The translations under genes and the position numbers were made by a program. Source: Hemicentrotus pulcherrimus (taxonomy: Eukaryota > Echinodermata > Echinoidea > Camarodonta > Strongylocentrotidae). Taken from it: a stretch of 45,876 nt of DNA. Below are positions 1 through 11,962 of this stretch, piece after piece. Under the pieces are notes generated by a model. It made no database searches. It had not been told where the DNA came from and was given only the letters and a program-made list of their open reading frames with translations. The DNA is taken from the NCBI GenBank assembly GCA_003118195.1, contig BEXV01002557.1, positions 1 through 45,876 of the forward strand, in the 5' to 3' direction. Within the stretch, counting starts at the first letter, position 1. Each line of letters begins with the position of its first letter.

Positions 1-998
1 TTTTTTTTTCGCAAAGGTATACGTCAAATTTTGCGTTTGCGTGTCCCTTAGAAGCCACCATACTAATTAGTTTCAAACCACCGTCTTCTTATTATTCTAG
101 GTGAGGATTTACGTCTTGATAACAACCGTCGATTATTTGTCCCAGCCCGTTTCAAACTTCAAATTTAACGCAAAACCGACGCTTTCCTAAAAAGGCATCT
201 TCGCCTTAATCCTGTTTATACAGACTGACTAAGGTACAATTTTTCCCAGATAAACACTTGACCTGTATAATGTTAAATTTCCAGGTTAATAAATCCTTTA
301 AAAAACACTGGAGCTTTAATACGACTCCTCATTCTTATATGAATACTCAGACTCAATCAAAGTAGGATTTCTTATAATCGGAATATCCCCGTCAACGGCG
401 TTGAAGCAGATAATTCGGCTTGTTCACGTTACCACCTTTACTCAGTCAATACCGTAATTTAACCTAGAAAGGCCGGACTATTTGAGGTCTTAATACTGCC
501 AGGAGGGAGCATTATGTTTGTTATTGTGTGAAATCATGGATATTTTCAAAGTTCATGAGGACGAAAATATCATTGTTAACCAGTATAACCTATCAGAAAA
601 CTATCATCTATTGCGCGTTTTTTGTTTTGGTCAAGATTTCGCTTGATATAACTTGTAAAGTGCTAGCCATGTAGTTTAGATATATTGCTGCACTTTGCTG
701 CAACATATTGTTGCTCATTCTATACTTGAGTATTTCTGAATGGAACTCACCTGGCAACCACAACAATGCTTGAAGGTGTAATTATTTTAGCTTATGAGAA
801 GATAATCACAATAATAAAACAAGACGAACAAGATTAACTTCATTGAAACTTTAATAGCTCTAAACAAGATTTTATTAAACTTTTCATTTGCAGAATGTAA
901 TTCTAAATGTAGATTGTAAAATCTCATAATATTTTTTTTTATTGTAAAAAAAATAATTGTTTCCAAAAAAGTTTACACAATATTTCACCTCTTTGACA
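1..998. other. Noncoding, repeat-derived DNA
   Basis: No credible coding region on either strand. The stretch is AT-rich. Positions about 270-560 resemble a second stretch near 10745-11060. The rest shows nothing I can name. Confidence 0.6.
270..560 (+). repeat. Diverged direct repeat, copy 1 (second copy near 10745-11060)
   Basis: This stretch aligns by eye with about 10745-11060 in the same orientation. Shared landmarks are ATACTCAGA, ATCAAAGTA, ATTCGGCTTGTT, CTCAG.CAATA and CGTAATTT in the same order with similar spacing. Neither copy has an open frame. It is either a dispersed repeat or an old local duplication; the copies are about 10.5 kb apart. Confidence 0.55.
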
Positions 999-1826
999 AG
1001 TAATACCCCCTTCACATACTCGGAATTTTTTTTACGAGTCCTTAAAGATCGCACAAATTAACGGATCTTTCACGGGTCCTTATGATTTGACCACTTTTAC
1101 GACCGGTTTAAGAGTTATTACCAGCTGTTAATACGGTTTAATACGGATTATTACGAGTTATTGCGATGTATTTATACGGCAACAGTGTACGATTTGTTAC
1201 GTGTTTTCATGGATAACTACGAACAACTAACATGCTAATTGCGACCTGTTTACGTGTTATTACGAGTAAGTTACGAGTATTTACGAGCCCTTACGATATT
1301 CAGCCCACAAATAACAACTGAAAATGAAGTGTTCGAATTTGCAGCTTGTATACCTTTCCCCAAATCATAAACAGTGCGTAAGCAAACGTGAACTATACGT
1401 ATCTATTTATAAAGTACTCGTAAATACACTAAAGTGCTCGTAATAACCCATAACAATCCGTAAAGCCATCTTAAAATGACCAAAATAAAATCTTTATCAA
1501 CACGTAAGCACTCGTAATAATCCTTAAACAATCCCTACACAAACCGTAAACTAACCGTAACGAATCCTTACAAAAATCTGTTACTAGTCGTTTACGGATT
1601 CTTGCGAGCAGTTTACAGATGGTTACGTGTTGTTGCAAGCGGTTTACGGATGGTAACGGATTGTTACGAGCTATTTACGGACAAATCCATCCGTGGACAA
1701 TCGTAAGAAGATTTTTGACATGTCAAAAAGTTTGCCTCTCCTTTCACGGATCCTTGCGATTGACTACGATTAGGCGATCCGTAAGGACTCGAAAGAAAAA
1801 TCATTGTATGTGAAGGGGGTATTACT
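999..1826. mobile_element. Foldback element with perfect terminal inverted repeats and TTACG-type internal units
   Basis: The ends at 999-1019 and 1806-1826 are perfect reverse complements over 21 bases (core TAATACCCCCTTCACATAC), and weaker pairing continues inward past CGAGTCCTTA and GATCGC. The interior is a mass of degenerate units such as TTACGAGT and TTACGGAT. They read forward at about 1030-1300, in reverse (CGTAA) at about 1370-1570, and forward again at about 1580-1690. The only open frame inside (1619-1813) is built from these units and is not a gene. The architecture resembles the sea urchin TU foldback elements, but the family is not identified. Confidence 0.7.
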
Positions 1827-2207
1827 AGAGAACTCTACCCTTCATTTGTTTAAATAAATACCTTTCTTGCCCACTCAATTTTTTTTCTAAGTGTTGTGAA
1901 ACCTGACTAATAGCAAAGTTATTGTGCATCGGGCGGTTTAGTCATATCTGTACGGGGAGGGGATTTCCAACTTCTTTGTTTTACATTATTGCTATTTCTT
2001 AACTTTGTTGCCTTTTCTCCAAGTCGTGTATAGTTTTTTCAACCGAGTCTATGAAAATTGGCAATACCAGTGGAAAGGCGGGAACCTGGAAAACAGTTTT
2101 CCCCATTAACGGGCAGCTCAAATAGCCAAGTACAGGAACGTCTAAATGTTCATACAACTCTGTCTAAACATTTCTTCTTTTCTCCTATTTGTTTTCTTAA
2201 TAGCATC
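1827..2207 (+). other. Upstream region of the MULE-like gene
   Basis: An open frame runs from 2058 into exon 1 in frame. However, a pyrimidine-rich tract followed by TTAATAG ends at 2202, just before the chosen start codon, so a splice acceptor and a 5' untranslated exon are also possible. No convincing promoter element is visible. Confidence 0.4.
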
Positions 2208-4795
2208 ATGGATTTGTCGTCATATTATGAGGAAAATATGTCATCGATCCCTAGCTGCTCAGGGGTAAAAGTACAGCAAAGGTAGGAATATATCTTTCAC
2301 AAGATATTCAGAAGGTCTCACGGGCCTACTTTAAAGTATACACTTTTGGTAAATTTAGGTATTAAAATGGAATCTAATGTTGGTACGAAGTAACTCTGAA
2401 TGAAAAAAAAATCAAAGGGAAAAAAAATGAATTAGAGACAATGTGTTAACATATACTGCTTAAATATACTGGCAATTTCAGTTACAATGCTCTCCAAATG
2501 AGACACATCAAAGCACAACAACAATGGGAAGAGAAGAATCCAGAATGAGAATTAAACAAGAGTTATTTAAAGTGACTTGACCCTTAATATAAAAACAAAC
2601 ATTAGTGTGCGAATGGAATTGTCAAGGATCAACAAAAATTTGCAGTACATTGGAGATGAAGTTTAGTGTACTTTGTATATTTTACATCTTCTTCTTCTTT
2701 GACCAGGTCTCGCCCAGACATCATACAACCAGAACCGAAACGCTTGAAGACGGTTGACAGCAGGTTTGAATGCATACTCTACAGGGAGAAATGGCACGCC
2801 ATCAAATCTACCAAAGCTTTCTTCAACGATATCAAAAGTGTTGCGAACTTGATGTTATTCCCAACTACCAAAGAAAACACATGTCTTCCACTAGCATGTG
2901 GCGACGAACTTGCTTTTCTTGTGGATACTTCCAAACTTGAATTTGACCAGGACCTTACATGCGATGGGACCGGCAAGTACAAGAACTCCAAAAGATATAC
3001 ATATGAGCTACTTGTGGATAATGGCCAAAACATATTTTTGTTGAAAGAGGGTCCCAAGCCTGGCTCTCAGAGGTACACACTTATTCGCAAATATTATCCT
3101 CACAGAGATACCCCTGGATTTTTCAGAATAATCTATCAGCTACAAAAAGACGGAGTGTTGGATTGTCCCATCGCCTTAATACGCTACGAATGGAGAGGGC
3201 CGAAGACAGCCTTAACACTGGCACCACAAGAGAAGTCTAAACAGAGTGATAGTCCCTTCATCCCACCACAGAAGGCTTCGAATGAAGAATTGAAAGAGCC
3301 TTCAAGTCAGTCAACACAGGGTAGACCTGATGACAAGTTCCAAAAGCAGGACACTATTGTGGGCAATGATGCAGCTGCATCGTTGCAACGCGATAGACAA
3401 CAAATCTACCCACATTGTGCAGCAGGAAAGAAACAAATTGATTTGAACAAATTGGCTGAAAAGAAACAATTTGTAAGAAGCATCGAGATCTCTAATGATA
3501 GAATTGAAGGCTCTCATCAAAGATGTGTTGCTTACACAGACAAACAGATCGAGGACATGAAAAGAACGTGTACTGCGGGAAGTATCATTTCGTTTACTGG
3601 TCCCTTTGACCTTGGTCAAATATATTTAACTGTTGCATCGTACAGACATCATAACTTTATGAATACACAGAATGTAATCATGTCTGGCCCATTTCTGGTG
3701 CATGAAGGAAGAGATACTCAAACGTACCAGTACTTTGGAAACCAAATCTCCAAAGCTCTGGGAAATGAGCAGGTACCATTCTTCAGGACAGATGGAAACT
3801 ATGCCATGTACAAGGGCCTGAAAAGTTCACCAAGCTTTTCCAATTCCGAGCATCTGCTCTGCATGATCCATCATCGCAGAAATGTTGAGAGAAAGCTTCA
3901 GGAACTTGGACTGCACAAAAACTCTGCGCAAATACTGAGATCGATCTATGGAGAGCAAGTCGATGAAATACGTTACCAGGGACTGGAAGACTGTGAGAAT
4001 GACAACAAGTATGAAGAAGCTCTGATATATTCGTCTACCAAATGGAACGGTCTAGAAACAGCAGAGACAGGGAGGGATCCTGAATTTGCGACTTGGTTCA
4101 TGCAATATCAATCACAGGAGGTGAAAGAGTGCATGTTGAAGCCTGTGAGGCAGCTGACACGATTAGAAGACCCGCGACGGGAGGATTGCGAATGCTTGAA
4201 CTCTCTGCTCGCAAAGGGGCTTGGTGGAAAGAAGTCATGGAATGATCTGGTTGATAGCCTAGAAGACATCGTGAAGTCGAAGTACACAGAATTAGAAACA
4301 CCAATGAAAGGATCAGGCGAGGAAGGGCCAGTCAATAAGCATCTTGAAACAACACCACTGCAATGGGGTCACATGAACTCAGAGGAGAGAACGGTACCAC
4401 TAGAGAGCGCCAATCAGAGTGCACCAGGACAGAAGGGCAAAGCACTTTCAATTTCTCCTGAAGAGAGTGCAATCGAGGGAATTTTACCGTTCAAATTGCA
4501 AGCTGTTTGGAGCAAAGCTGAGAAGATTATCGATTGTAATCGTAGCATTGTTGACTTTCCATCCACCAGCTCCCAATCCATTTGCTTTGATGGTAATGAT
4601 CACTTCAAGGTGTCATGCCAGGATGACTTCTTTGCATGTGACGAGCAATGCAGATCATTCATACTACATGATTGTTTGTTTTGTGAACACACCCTGGCGG
4701 TTTCAGAACAAAAGGACAAATTAGCAGACTACCTGTGCAGAATAAATGCTAAAAAGCAATCGTCCTCTTGTAATCACAACAATGACGTTTCTTAG
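2208..4795 (+). CDS. MULE-like transposase protein with C-terminal SWIM zinc finger; two exons 2208-2281 and 2707-4795
   Basis: Joining 2208-2281 (donor AAAG|GTAGG) to 2707-4795 (acceptor CTTCTTCTTTGACCAG) gives one 720-residue frame, with the junction reading QQR-SRPD. Residues about 45-195 form a conserved-looking domain (YTLIRKYYPHRDTPGFFRI). Residues about 315-540 match the RNase H-like core of Mutator-like transposases: FDLGQIYLTVASYR, RTDGNYAMY, CMIHHRRNVERKL and DCECLN. Residues about 666-690 form a SWIM zinc finger with the typical C-x-H ending (FCEHTLAV). In relatives the first catalytic aspartate sits three residues before the F of FDLG; here that residue is threonine. The second D (about 386) and a likely E (about 517) remain. 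The frame is free of stops, so the gene is either a recent element with a damaged catalytic site or a co-opted host gene. The 425-base intron and start choice are predictions. Family membership is fairly sure; domestication is inference. Confidence 0.75.
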
Positions 4796-5089
4796 AAACA
4801 GTACTCTGGGAAAGAACAGGAGAAGAGTACCTGTCAGAGAAGAGGTGGCAATAACATAGTTGTAAAAGTCCTAACAGCAGTTATCCCATAACCCATACAG
4901 GAACAGCCTTTTGTAAAGTTGGTGGTATAAAACTGAAAAAAATGGATATCCGAGAGTTGGCAAACAGAAATACAAGCTTAATAGTCATGCAACCAAAGGG
5001 ACCTGTGCCAACATATCATCATTTGGAACTGGATTTTCTGAGAATAACTTACCCTTATACTGAAGTGAGGGATATAATCGTGCATGGGT
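4796..5089. other. 3' flank of the MULE-like gene
   Basis: Noncoding. No clear polyadenylation signal stands out and no other feature is recognised. Confidence 0.4.
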
Positions 5090-5330
5090 ACCCGGTAGGA
5101 TGCGAAAGCTAATGTGGTTAGATTAGCAAGTGTGCGCTCGTAAAAAAGACGCCTGGCTGGAATGCTCCCCAGGGAGTGGAGAATGTGCATACATCGTGTG
5201 CGGGTAAGCCTGAATCCTATGACCGGGGTAATAATATATATATCTGTAAAGCGCTTTGAGAGGGCCTTCGGTCTTGAAAAAGCGCTATATAAGAACTAAA
5301 GAACTAGCTATTATTATTATTATTAAAGAA
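5090..5330 (+). mobile_element. Short retroposon (SINE or LINE 3' end) with L2/CR1-like tail
   Basis: The segment ends with TGTAAAGCGCTTTGAGAGG, a short hairpin (GGCCTTCGGTC), then AAAAAGCGCTATATAAGAAC and a run of ATT repeats. The pairing of AAGCGCTTT with AAAGCGCTATATAA before a simple-repeat tail is the familiar 3' end of L2/CR1-clade LINEs and the SINEs they mobilise. The upstream part (AATGCTCCCCAGGGAGTGGA) contains a small palindrome and may be the SINE body. The 5' limit is uncertain. Confidence 0.6.
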
Positions 5331-6792
5331 GTACTTTACAAACAATTTACAGCTGAATACCAAGTTTTCTGAGAAATTGTTTGATTGATATTGCCTGAAT
5401 TGTCAGCATGGAACACAATTATCTAAATACTCTTAAAGAACAATTATTTGGTCGTTTGTATTGTGCAAATCTGGACAACTTGATAAATGCAAGAAATATG
5501 ATTGTTGATAATTACTGTACAGATTGTTGAATACTATTTCACAGATTACTAGTATCTTAACTTTGTTTGCCCGTCATGTATTTGTTCCAGTTGATTGACT
5601 TATCTCATTGTACGTTAGATTGCACGTGAATCGTATGTTTCATCTGCAGTAGTATTCATTATTTAGGATCATACTGTATTAATATGCTTTTGGGGGGATT
5701 ATTTCAACAGAAATATTTGACTTTGTTTAAATGTGTGTACTGTGTTTATAGTGAAGGAGCATTTACATGGGAACGTAATATGCGTTGAGATAGACAGAGA
5801 GGGAGAGGTGGTGACATGGAAAGGAATAATAACATAATGACCAAAACTCGCTTGCCTAGAAACTTCCACAGGTATGCTTTAAATACTTGGTAGCCTGAGA
5901 GGTTTACATGCTGTTTTCCAACTCTAACTCTTAGTAAAAATATAATTCATGAAAATGATGTTGATACATTATTGCAGTCAATTAGGTGAAAACTTTGATC
6001 CTTATCTGCCCCAAATGGCTGCATGTTGTTTAGACACAAAGACAAATTCATTTCTGTCAAGACCCGCTAAGTTTGCAGGATCCTGATTTTTAGGGCTGTG
6101 ACAGTAAGTCATGATCGTAAGTTGTATATGAATTGTGTATTGGATTTTACCTCTCTTAAAGCTATCGATTGATTGATACTGATCTTAATTACTGTAACAT
6201 TCCGAATATACGTAGACTACATATACTACTGTTTGGTCTGCTGATTACATTTTACTATGTTCCGTACTTCGATATTAAGTTCATAGATTCAACATATTTC
6301 CTCCTTAGTCATTGTAAATTATAAAGTCTTTTTATAATAAGTAGTTAATGCTAGTGACGAAGCATCACTTTGTTGTAAAATGTATACACCTGAGTGTATT
6401 TACTCTGTCGATGCTTTTTTTTATAATTCTGTTAATATATGAAGTGACATATTTTGGTACTACAGAAATGACGTGTTGTGGACTTTAATTTTCCCCAGTG
6501 TTTTGATATAGGCCTATATTAAAACATGCATGATAATGTCTGAGTAATGATGTATAGTTCAAATGAAGTAAAAAAAGTACTATTTTACATCCGTTAAGTT
6601 TTATACATTTTGTTCATGCAGCACATTTCCATGGTTACTTATATTTTCACACATTGATTGCAGGACGAAAGAACTTGTATTGTATATGTGGTCTAGTTGT
6701 TCAAAAACTATCATGAGCAGTTGCTATTTTATTCAGTTGTGAGTCATATCTATGATTTATCAACTTTTAGACAGCTGTATATATTTTCAAAT
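5331..6792. other. Noncoding AT-rich stretch
   Basis: No open frame with protein-like content, no RNA gene and no obvious repeat structure. Confidence 0.5.
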
Positions 6793-6977
6793 TTAAAGCC
6801 CCTTTGCACTAGTTTGGCTCAGGAGGGATTAGAGGGATTTGCGTGTGTTATCTCATCAACTCAGCTGTCAATTAACGTAAGAAAAAGAGAATCATGGGGG
6901 ACCTACGGGCACTGCTTATGCATTGTTTTCTATATAGAGGGAGCAAGTACCTACAAATAGTACAGTGGGACTTTTAA
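6793..6977 (+). mobile_element. MITE family 1, copy 1
   Basis: About 185 bases bounded by TTAAAGCCCCTTTGCACTA and an inverted, imperfect counterpart (TACAGTGGGACTTTTAA). Two more copies lie at 28987-29181 (inverted) and 42690-42884. All share GAGGGATTA, ATCTCATCAACTCAGCT, ATCATGGGGGACC and GAGGG.GCAAGTA in the same order. Small size, inverted ends and no coding capacity mark a nonautonomous DNA transposon. The open frame that crosses it is not a gene. Confidence 0.75.
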
Positions 6978-7470
6978 CGAATTTACTTGTATTTGAATTT
7001 GATTTTCTGTCATTCATTGTCTGGTTAAATGTTTTAAAATTGAATTATTCGTGGTGATATTATTAACTGCACTTTTTTCAACTGTAAAATTGAGTTAACG
7101 CTTGTGCTGGGAAGGATATTCCACATCTAGTCGCAAATTCTTACCACTGATAGGAATGTTTAGGAGTTTAATAGAAACAAAGCATTTAGACTTATATCTA
7201 TAATCGCACATTTTCTATTGGCACGTTAGGAATACGAACATGTAACTTAGAGATGAAAGGCAAAACTACGTGACGCTGATTAATCTTCTTTTGGCGATTA
7301 TTTACCATTTCCATGGAAATTTGTTTCTTGTTTTCAATTGTGTCTAATAAAATGGCTAAGGGACACATATAACATGTGTGAAATGAATTTAATCCAGTGA
7401 GTGTTAGTGAAGAGTTTTCAGAGTGTTAGAAAACTTTCCTTGCTGTTGTTTCAAGATATTCATATTCGTT
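6978..7470. other. Noncoding stretch between two MITEs
   Basis: AT-rich, no coding potential seen. Confidence 0.4.
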
Positions 7471-7955
7471 TAAAGGTAATGCAGAGTTTTGGTATGGGGT
7501 CATGAATTTGGTTCAAGTGAACCTATTTGAAGCATATGCGATCCTACAATATTTAGGTATCGTTGTCGCGGTTGAAATCGAGACTAAAGTTATGAAATTG
7601 TAAATAATAAACTCTTTTTGTTGTATAACTCCCTCTCAAGGTCAAGATATCAATTGAGCTATAAAACAATCTTTCTTGACTAAAATCGATCGATTAGCTA
7701 TTCCCGTTTGGAAATTATATATGACAACTACATATTCTGAGATTTTCATAGTCGCAGCTACCATTGTACGGTCGTAGGCGCTATTTGGAATTTATCAACA
7801 TTGTTATATTAAATTGTTCTCGAAAGCAGAAGTGTTTTAGGGGCTAACTTTTATGTTTCTAATAATACATCCACAGGGGAATCCAATATAAAAATGGTAA
7901 AGAATCACTATCCACCCAATTTTCAAAATTTCCCACAACTTTGTATTACCTTTAC
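7471..7955 (+). mobile_element. MITE family 2, copy 1
   Basis: Begins TTTAAAGGTAAT and ends with the near reverse complement TTTGTATTACCTTTA. A second copy in the opposite orientation occupies 37351-37831 inside gene B. Shared interior blocks include GCATATGCGATCCTACAATA, CGCGGTTGAAATCGAG, ACTCCCTCTCAAGGTCAA and GTCGCAGCTACCAT. There is no coding frame. About 485 bases. Confidence 0.75.
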
Positions 7956-8506
7956 GTATTTAGGTGAAAATGTATTAAATAATAATGGGTACCATAAGCG
8001 TAGCATCGGTCTAGCCAATAATGGGGGTAATGTAACCATGGGGCTGCATCGATCGATCCAATAGGAGAAGGGGTGAAGGAGAGTGTTCTGTTGTTTGTTT
8101 TCTTATTTGTAAGTTTGTTTGTTTGCTGTGTTTTTTTTGTTGCTTTCTTTTAGTTTAAGCTAGTTTGATGTGGCTGTGTTCATGTGTCCCTACCCCTCCC
8201 TCTCCTTCTCTAAAGCTATGGTCACAACTCAGAGCGGCGACAGACAGATATATAGCCTGCTCGGTTGTGACCATAGCTGAAGCTACGCTACTGCTAGGTA
8301 GTTAACATATTTCTAGTATATAGATTTTGTCTGCTTCAACATGTTTTCGTCTTGTTTTGTTTGATCTGCAAATAAATATGAATAGATGGTACAATTGCAA
8401 GAATGTTTTATTCTCTATTCTCTTTCTATGTACGTTATTCAAATATTTATGATGAGTACAACAAATATTAACCCACGATCAATTATAAATTGCCTCGCAT
8501 ATACAA
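7956..8506. other. Noncoding stretch with a perfect 15-bp hairpin
   Basis: No gene is visible. It contains the palindrome at 8213-8278 and a T-rich stretch near 8090-8155. Confidence 0.5.
8213..8278. repeat. Perfect inverted repeat, 15-bp arms
   Basis: AGCTATGGTCACAAC at 8213-8227 is the exact reverse complement of 8264-8278, with a 36-base spacer. This may be a tiny MITE or the ends of one. Confidence 0.7.
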
Positions 8507-8890
8507 GTGTCCAGTACAAGTTCAATGCAAGTAGTTTTCTTGAGGTACGTATCGAAGCTCAACAAAAATCGCCCTTTTCTATGGCAGAAACCCCAAGCAA
8601 AGAAGCTAGAAGATGGTGACAAATGGTACTGCAGTGTTCCAGTTGGCAAAAACGCTATGGAAAATAGGATGAAACAAATTTCTCATAACGCTGGATGCTC
8701 AAAGTTGTACACAAACCACTGCTTAAGAGCAATATGCGATACAACTCTGGATAGAGCCGGTTTTGAGTCTCGAGACATTCTATCAGTGAGGGGTCACCAC
8801 AGTGAGCAGTCACTCAAGAATTACTGTAACACGAGCCAACAAACATTGCTCAAAACCATGAGCGTTTCAATTCAGTTAATAACTCAATAA
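8507..8890 (+). pseudogene. C-terminal part of a Crypton-type tyrosine recombinase
   Basis: The 127-codon frame carries the catalytic end of a eukaryotic tyrosine recombinase of the Crypton / DUF3504-like class: WYCSVPVGKNAMENRMKQIS, then TNHCLRA (HxxR box), DRAGFESRDIL, VRGHHSE (second histidine) and LKNYC (nucleophile tyrosine). It then stops at 8888-8890. The homologous part appears to begin about 8530; the first residues are probably read through from flanking DNA. The N-terminal half of the domain, including the first catalytic arginine, is not found upstream in frame. The tail is intact, so this is either a truncated element or the last exon of one whose upstream exons I cannot see. Confidence 0.7.
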
Positions 8891-10744
8891 AACTGGTAAA
8901 TTTTTCGAAAGAACGATGAACTTGTCAGCACATAAAAAACATACATGTCTATGGTTTTCCTTTCTGAGCGTATTAATGACATGCGTCGATTGCGTTAATT
9001 TAGGCGTATTTGTTTCATGTTCACGCAATTTATGTTCAAGAGACAACATGCATACATGTAATTAAGTTGATGTGTGCTCATTTGACTTTTCCAACGCTTA
9101 GAATTAAGCGTCGTTGACTTGTAGGTTGGCCTTGAAAAAAAAAAAAAAACACTGGTATATCGCGTAATCTACTTTGCTATGCTTATTCAATGGGCAGGTG
9201 GGGCAGCAGCAAAAAAAATTACCAATCGTGATAAAAGGACTATCACAGTGTGATAGTACTTTTGCACACCCCTAGCTCACGGCCATGAAGTGATCATGTG
9301 ACCTCATTTAGATCAATCAGATTGCAAGATTCTTAGTATGCGGGATATAATTAATAATAAAGTGGGGGAGTCGGCATATACGTAACAAAGAAGTATGATC
9401 ACATAGTCCACTAGAAGGTAACCTGTATGAATAATGTAGCTTAATCTCTATTCAGAGAACTGATAGTTCCTATAAACAGTATGAGCATTTTCATTACTTT
9501 TTTTTTTTTAAAGACCACCCAAATTCAACGTTAACGATCTCACAAATTACTTTCAAAATTCATCACATGATTCAATATTAACCAATAAGGTCATATGCCT
9601 GATTTGTCAGGTATTTTAACATATATCTGATGGAATATAATTCTTTGAAAGTGTCAAACGAAATAATCGAAACACTTATGTCCTTCGCAGTTTTAATATT
9701 CAATCTATAATATCTTCACTAACAGTTTCCCTTTTTCTGAAACAGCAGGCAGTATATTGTCTGATATTTCAGATCCCCTCCCCATATTTATTCAGTCTCC
9801 TTTATAAAACAGGCGTATAATTACTAAAGCAAACTTAATAAACTTCCAAACAGTTGAAATGAAACTGATTGGTCTTCTGTATTTGAAACTCAAACGCTAA
9901 CCCATCACTTGGTAATTTGTTAAAGTTTAGTCAAGGCACAAGGGCCTACCCACTCATCACTGACGTGAATAGTTAACCCACATTATTTTCGTAATGTCTG
10001 TTGGGAGGTCAAATTTCTTAAAAATGATTTGGGGTGGCCTGATTTGCGTCCTTGTCATAGTGTACACAAAAGAAGAAAATAAATGTAATTAGGAGTAATA
10101 GAAATAATACAGACAGCGGTGAAAAGAGACACAGAGGGTATTTTTTGTGTTTTTCAATTTAAAATGCACAATTTTCCAACCTTAATGGGGCAAAGCGTAG
10201 ATCCCAAGGTCTGGACGATCTGCCCCCTCAAACCTTTGCACTCTAGTACAGCATTCTGCAATCGAGGTGTTCTGAAACCCTGAAGTGCCGAAATACAGCT
10301 TTAAAGGGTGCCACAAGAGAAGTCAGGTTATTTTCAAAAAATATATTGATAGACTGACTTCGATTAAATGAAGACAAAAAAAGCGAAAGTAAGAAACCAT
10401 CTGAGTCTTTAATTCCACGGGGAAATAGCAGTTTTAGGATTAAAAAAAGAAACTTTTTTTTTCGCTCGCTCGCATAATTAAAAAAAGCATGATTTCAGGC
10501 AGACGAGATCCTGTTTACCTCCTAATGCAGGAAACGAGGTGCCCGAGAATCATTCTTTTTGATAGAGAGGTACCCAAATATATTTTATGTCATCTATATC
10601 CAAACTAATTATTGAATGAATCATTTTGCACGTATTACGATAAGAAACGAGCAATGTCGCACGGAAAAATCCGTTGTTTTGACTTCCAGTGAAATTAAGA
10701 ATAGTTTTTGAAGACAAGAATTATAAAGGATTGTATAATTCTTT
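8891..10744. other. Noncoding stretch
   Basis: AT-rich, with several A or T homopolymers (9136-9149, 9500-9510). No coding region, RNA gene or named repeat recognised. Confidence 0.45.
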
Positions 10745-11060
10745 AATTCAAGGTGAATTAATCATTCCCCCAAAACACACAGAAACTTTCGACAATTCAA
10801 TCTGTTATTTTCATTCTTGTATGCATACTCAGAGTTGATCAAAGTATAATTTTCCATAAATGAAATGTCTCCCTCTAAAGTAAAGCAAATTATTCGGCTT
10901 GTTTACATTAACACCACTGCTCAGGCAATATCGTAATTTGAATGTAGCTGTATAATATTTATTTCCATCAATCTAGCACTACTTGAGGTGTGCACTTGAA
11001 ACATCGTGATGATATATATTATGTCTTCATAGGAAGATTGCATTAAAACATTTTGAAGTA
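10745..11060 (+). repeat. Diverged direct repeat, copy 2 (first copy near 270-560)
   Basis: Matches the stretch near 270-560 in order and orientation, including ATTCGGCTTGTT and ATCGTAATTT. Many substitutions and indels indicate an old duplication or an old dispersed repeat. Confidence 0.55.
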
Positions 11061-11819
11061 GGTAGGCAAAAGGTCATGGAGTTCATTGCATAAAATACCC
11101 CGTTATCACAACAAGGCAAGAATCACTTGATGTATGATCGAGCGTCAAACCTGGTGAAACCAATGGAAAGCGATCTAATAAATTATTGAGGTAAGTAGCT
11201 AAAAGTCAAAGGTCGACATAGAGGTCAACTTTCTTAAAGACAGGTTATAGGCTCAATGCTGCGATTGTCTGAAAACCACTTAAGGTATGAACTTTTTAGG
11301 CGTCTTGTTTACATTGTGATATATTCCAAGAATAATTGATGCCACGATTTTAACTGATTTTAGGCAGAGGTATTTTGGAGAAACAATCCCATGCCTTTTG
11401 TTTAAATATATATTGTTTTGTTTATGTTTTAAGGTCACCATAGTAGACCTCGATAAAAAAGTAGACCTCACTACTTGTACATTAAGGAATCGTCAAATTC
11501 AATCCCATATATCTCTTCCCCCCTCTGAGAACTTACATCTATCTGGTTGGCTCTGCCTAGGTTTTTGGAAGTGCTCCCTCTTTTGATGAGTTGGTGTATA
11601 TGACGTTCTCCAAGGAAAGATGAGTTTATTTATAATATTCACTATTACTGATTATGTATGACATATCACTTTCACTATGCACTCTATTGAAGTGTCGACA
11701 TACGAGATGAAGAAATACCCCCCTCTTCCTCCTCCCCCGCACACACATAACACACATAAACCGCCCATCCGCCCAAACAGAAAAAAAAACAAGAAATGTG
11801 TACACATAAATAGTGAAAT
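11061..11819. other. Noncoding stretch
   Basis: Short open frames on both strands are without recognisable protein features. Confidence 0.4.
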
Positions 11820-11962
11820 CTCTCTCTCCTTCCCTCTCCCTCCATCACTCCCCTATTTCTCCCCATCGATCTCTTTCTCTCCCATCCCCCCTTATCGCTT
11901 ATCTCTTTCTCTCTCTCTATAGATATATTCTCTTTCACTATATCTCTCTCTCTCTCTCTTTC
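11820..11962. repeat. Interrupted (TC)n microsatellite
   Basis: Pyrimidine-rich low-complexity tract, purest at 11942-11962. The open frames over it, on either strand, are artefacts of the repeat. Confidence 0.9.

Noticed and set aside
1619..1813. 64-codon open frame inside the foldback element
   Set aside because: Consists of the TTACG repeat units.
2779..3057. Minus-strand open frames opposite the MULE-like gene (also 3311-3619 and 4098-4335) and the short plus-strand frame 4419-4724
   Set aside because: Shadows of the 720-codon gene; no protein-like content.
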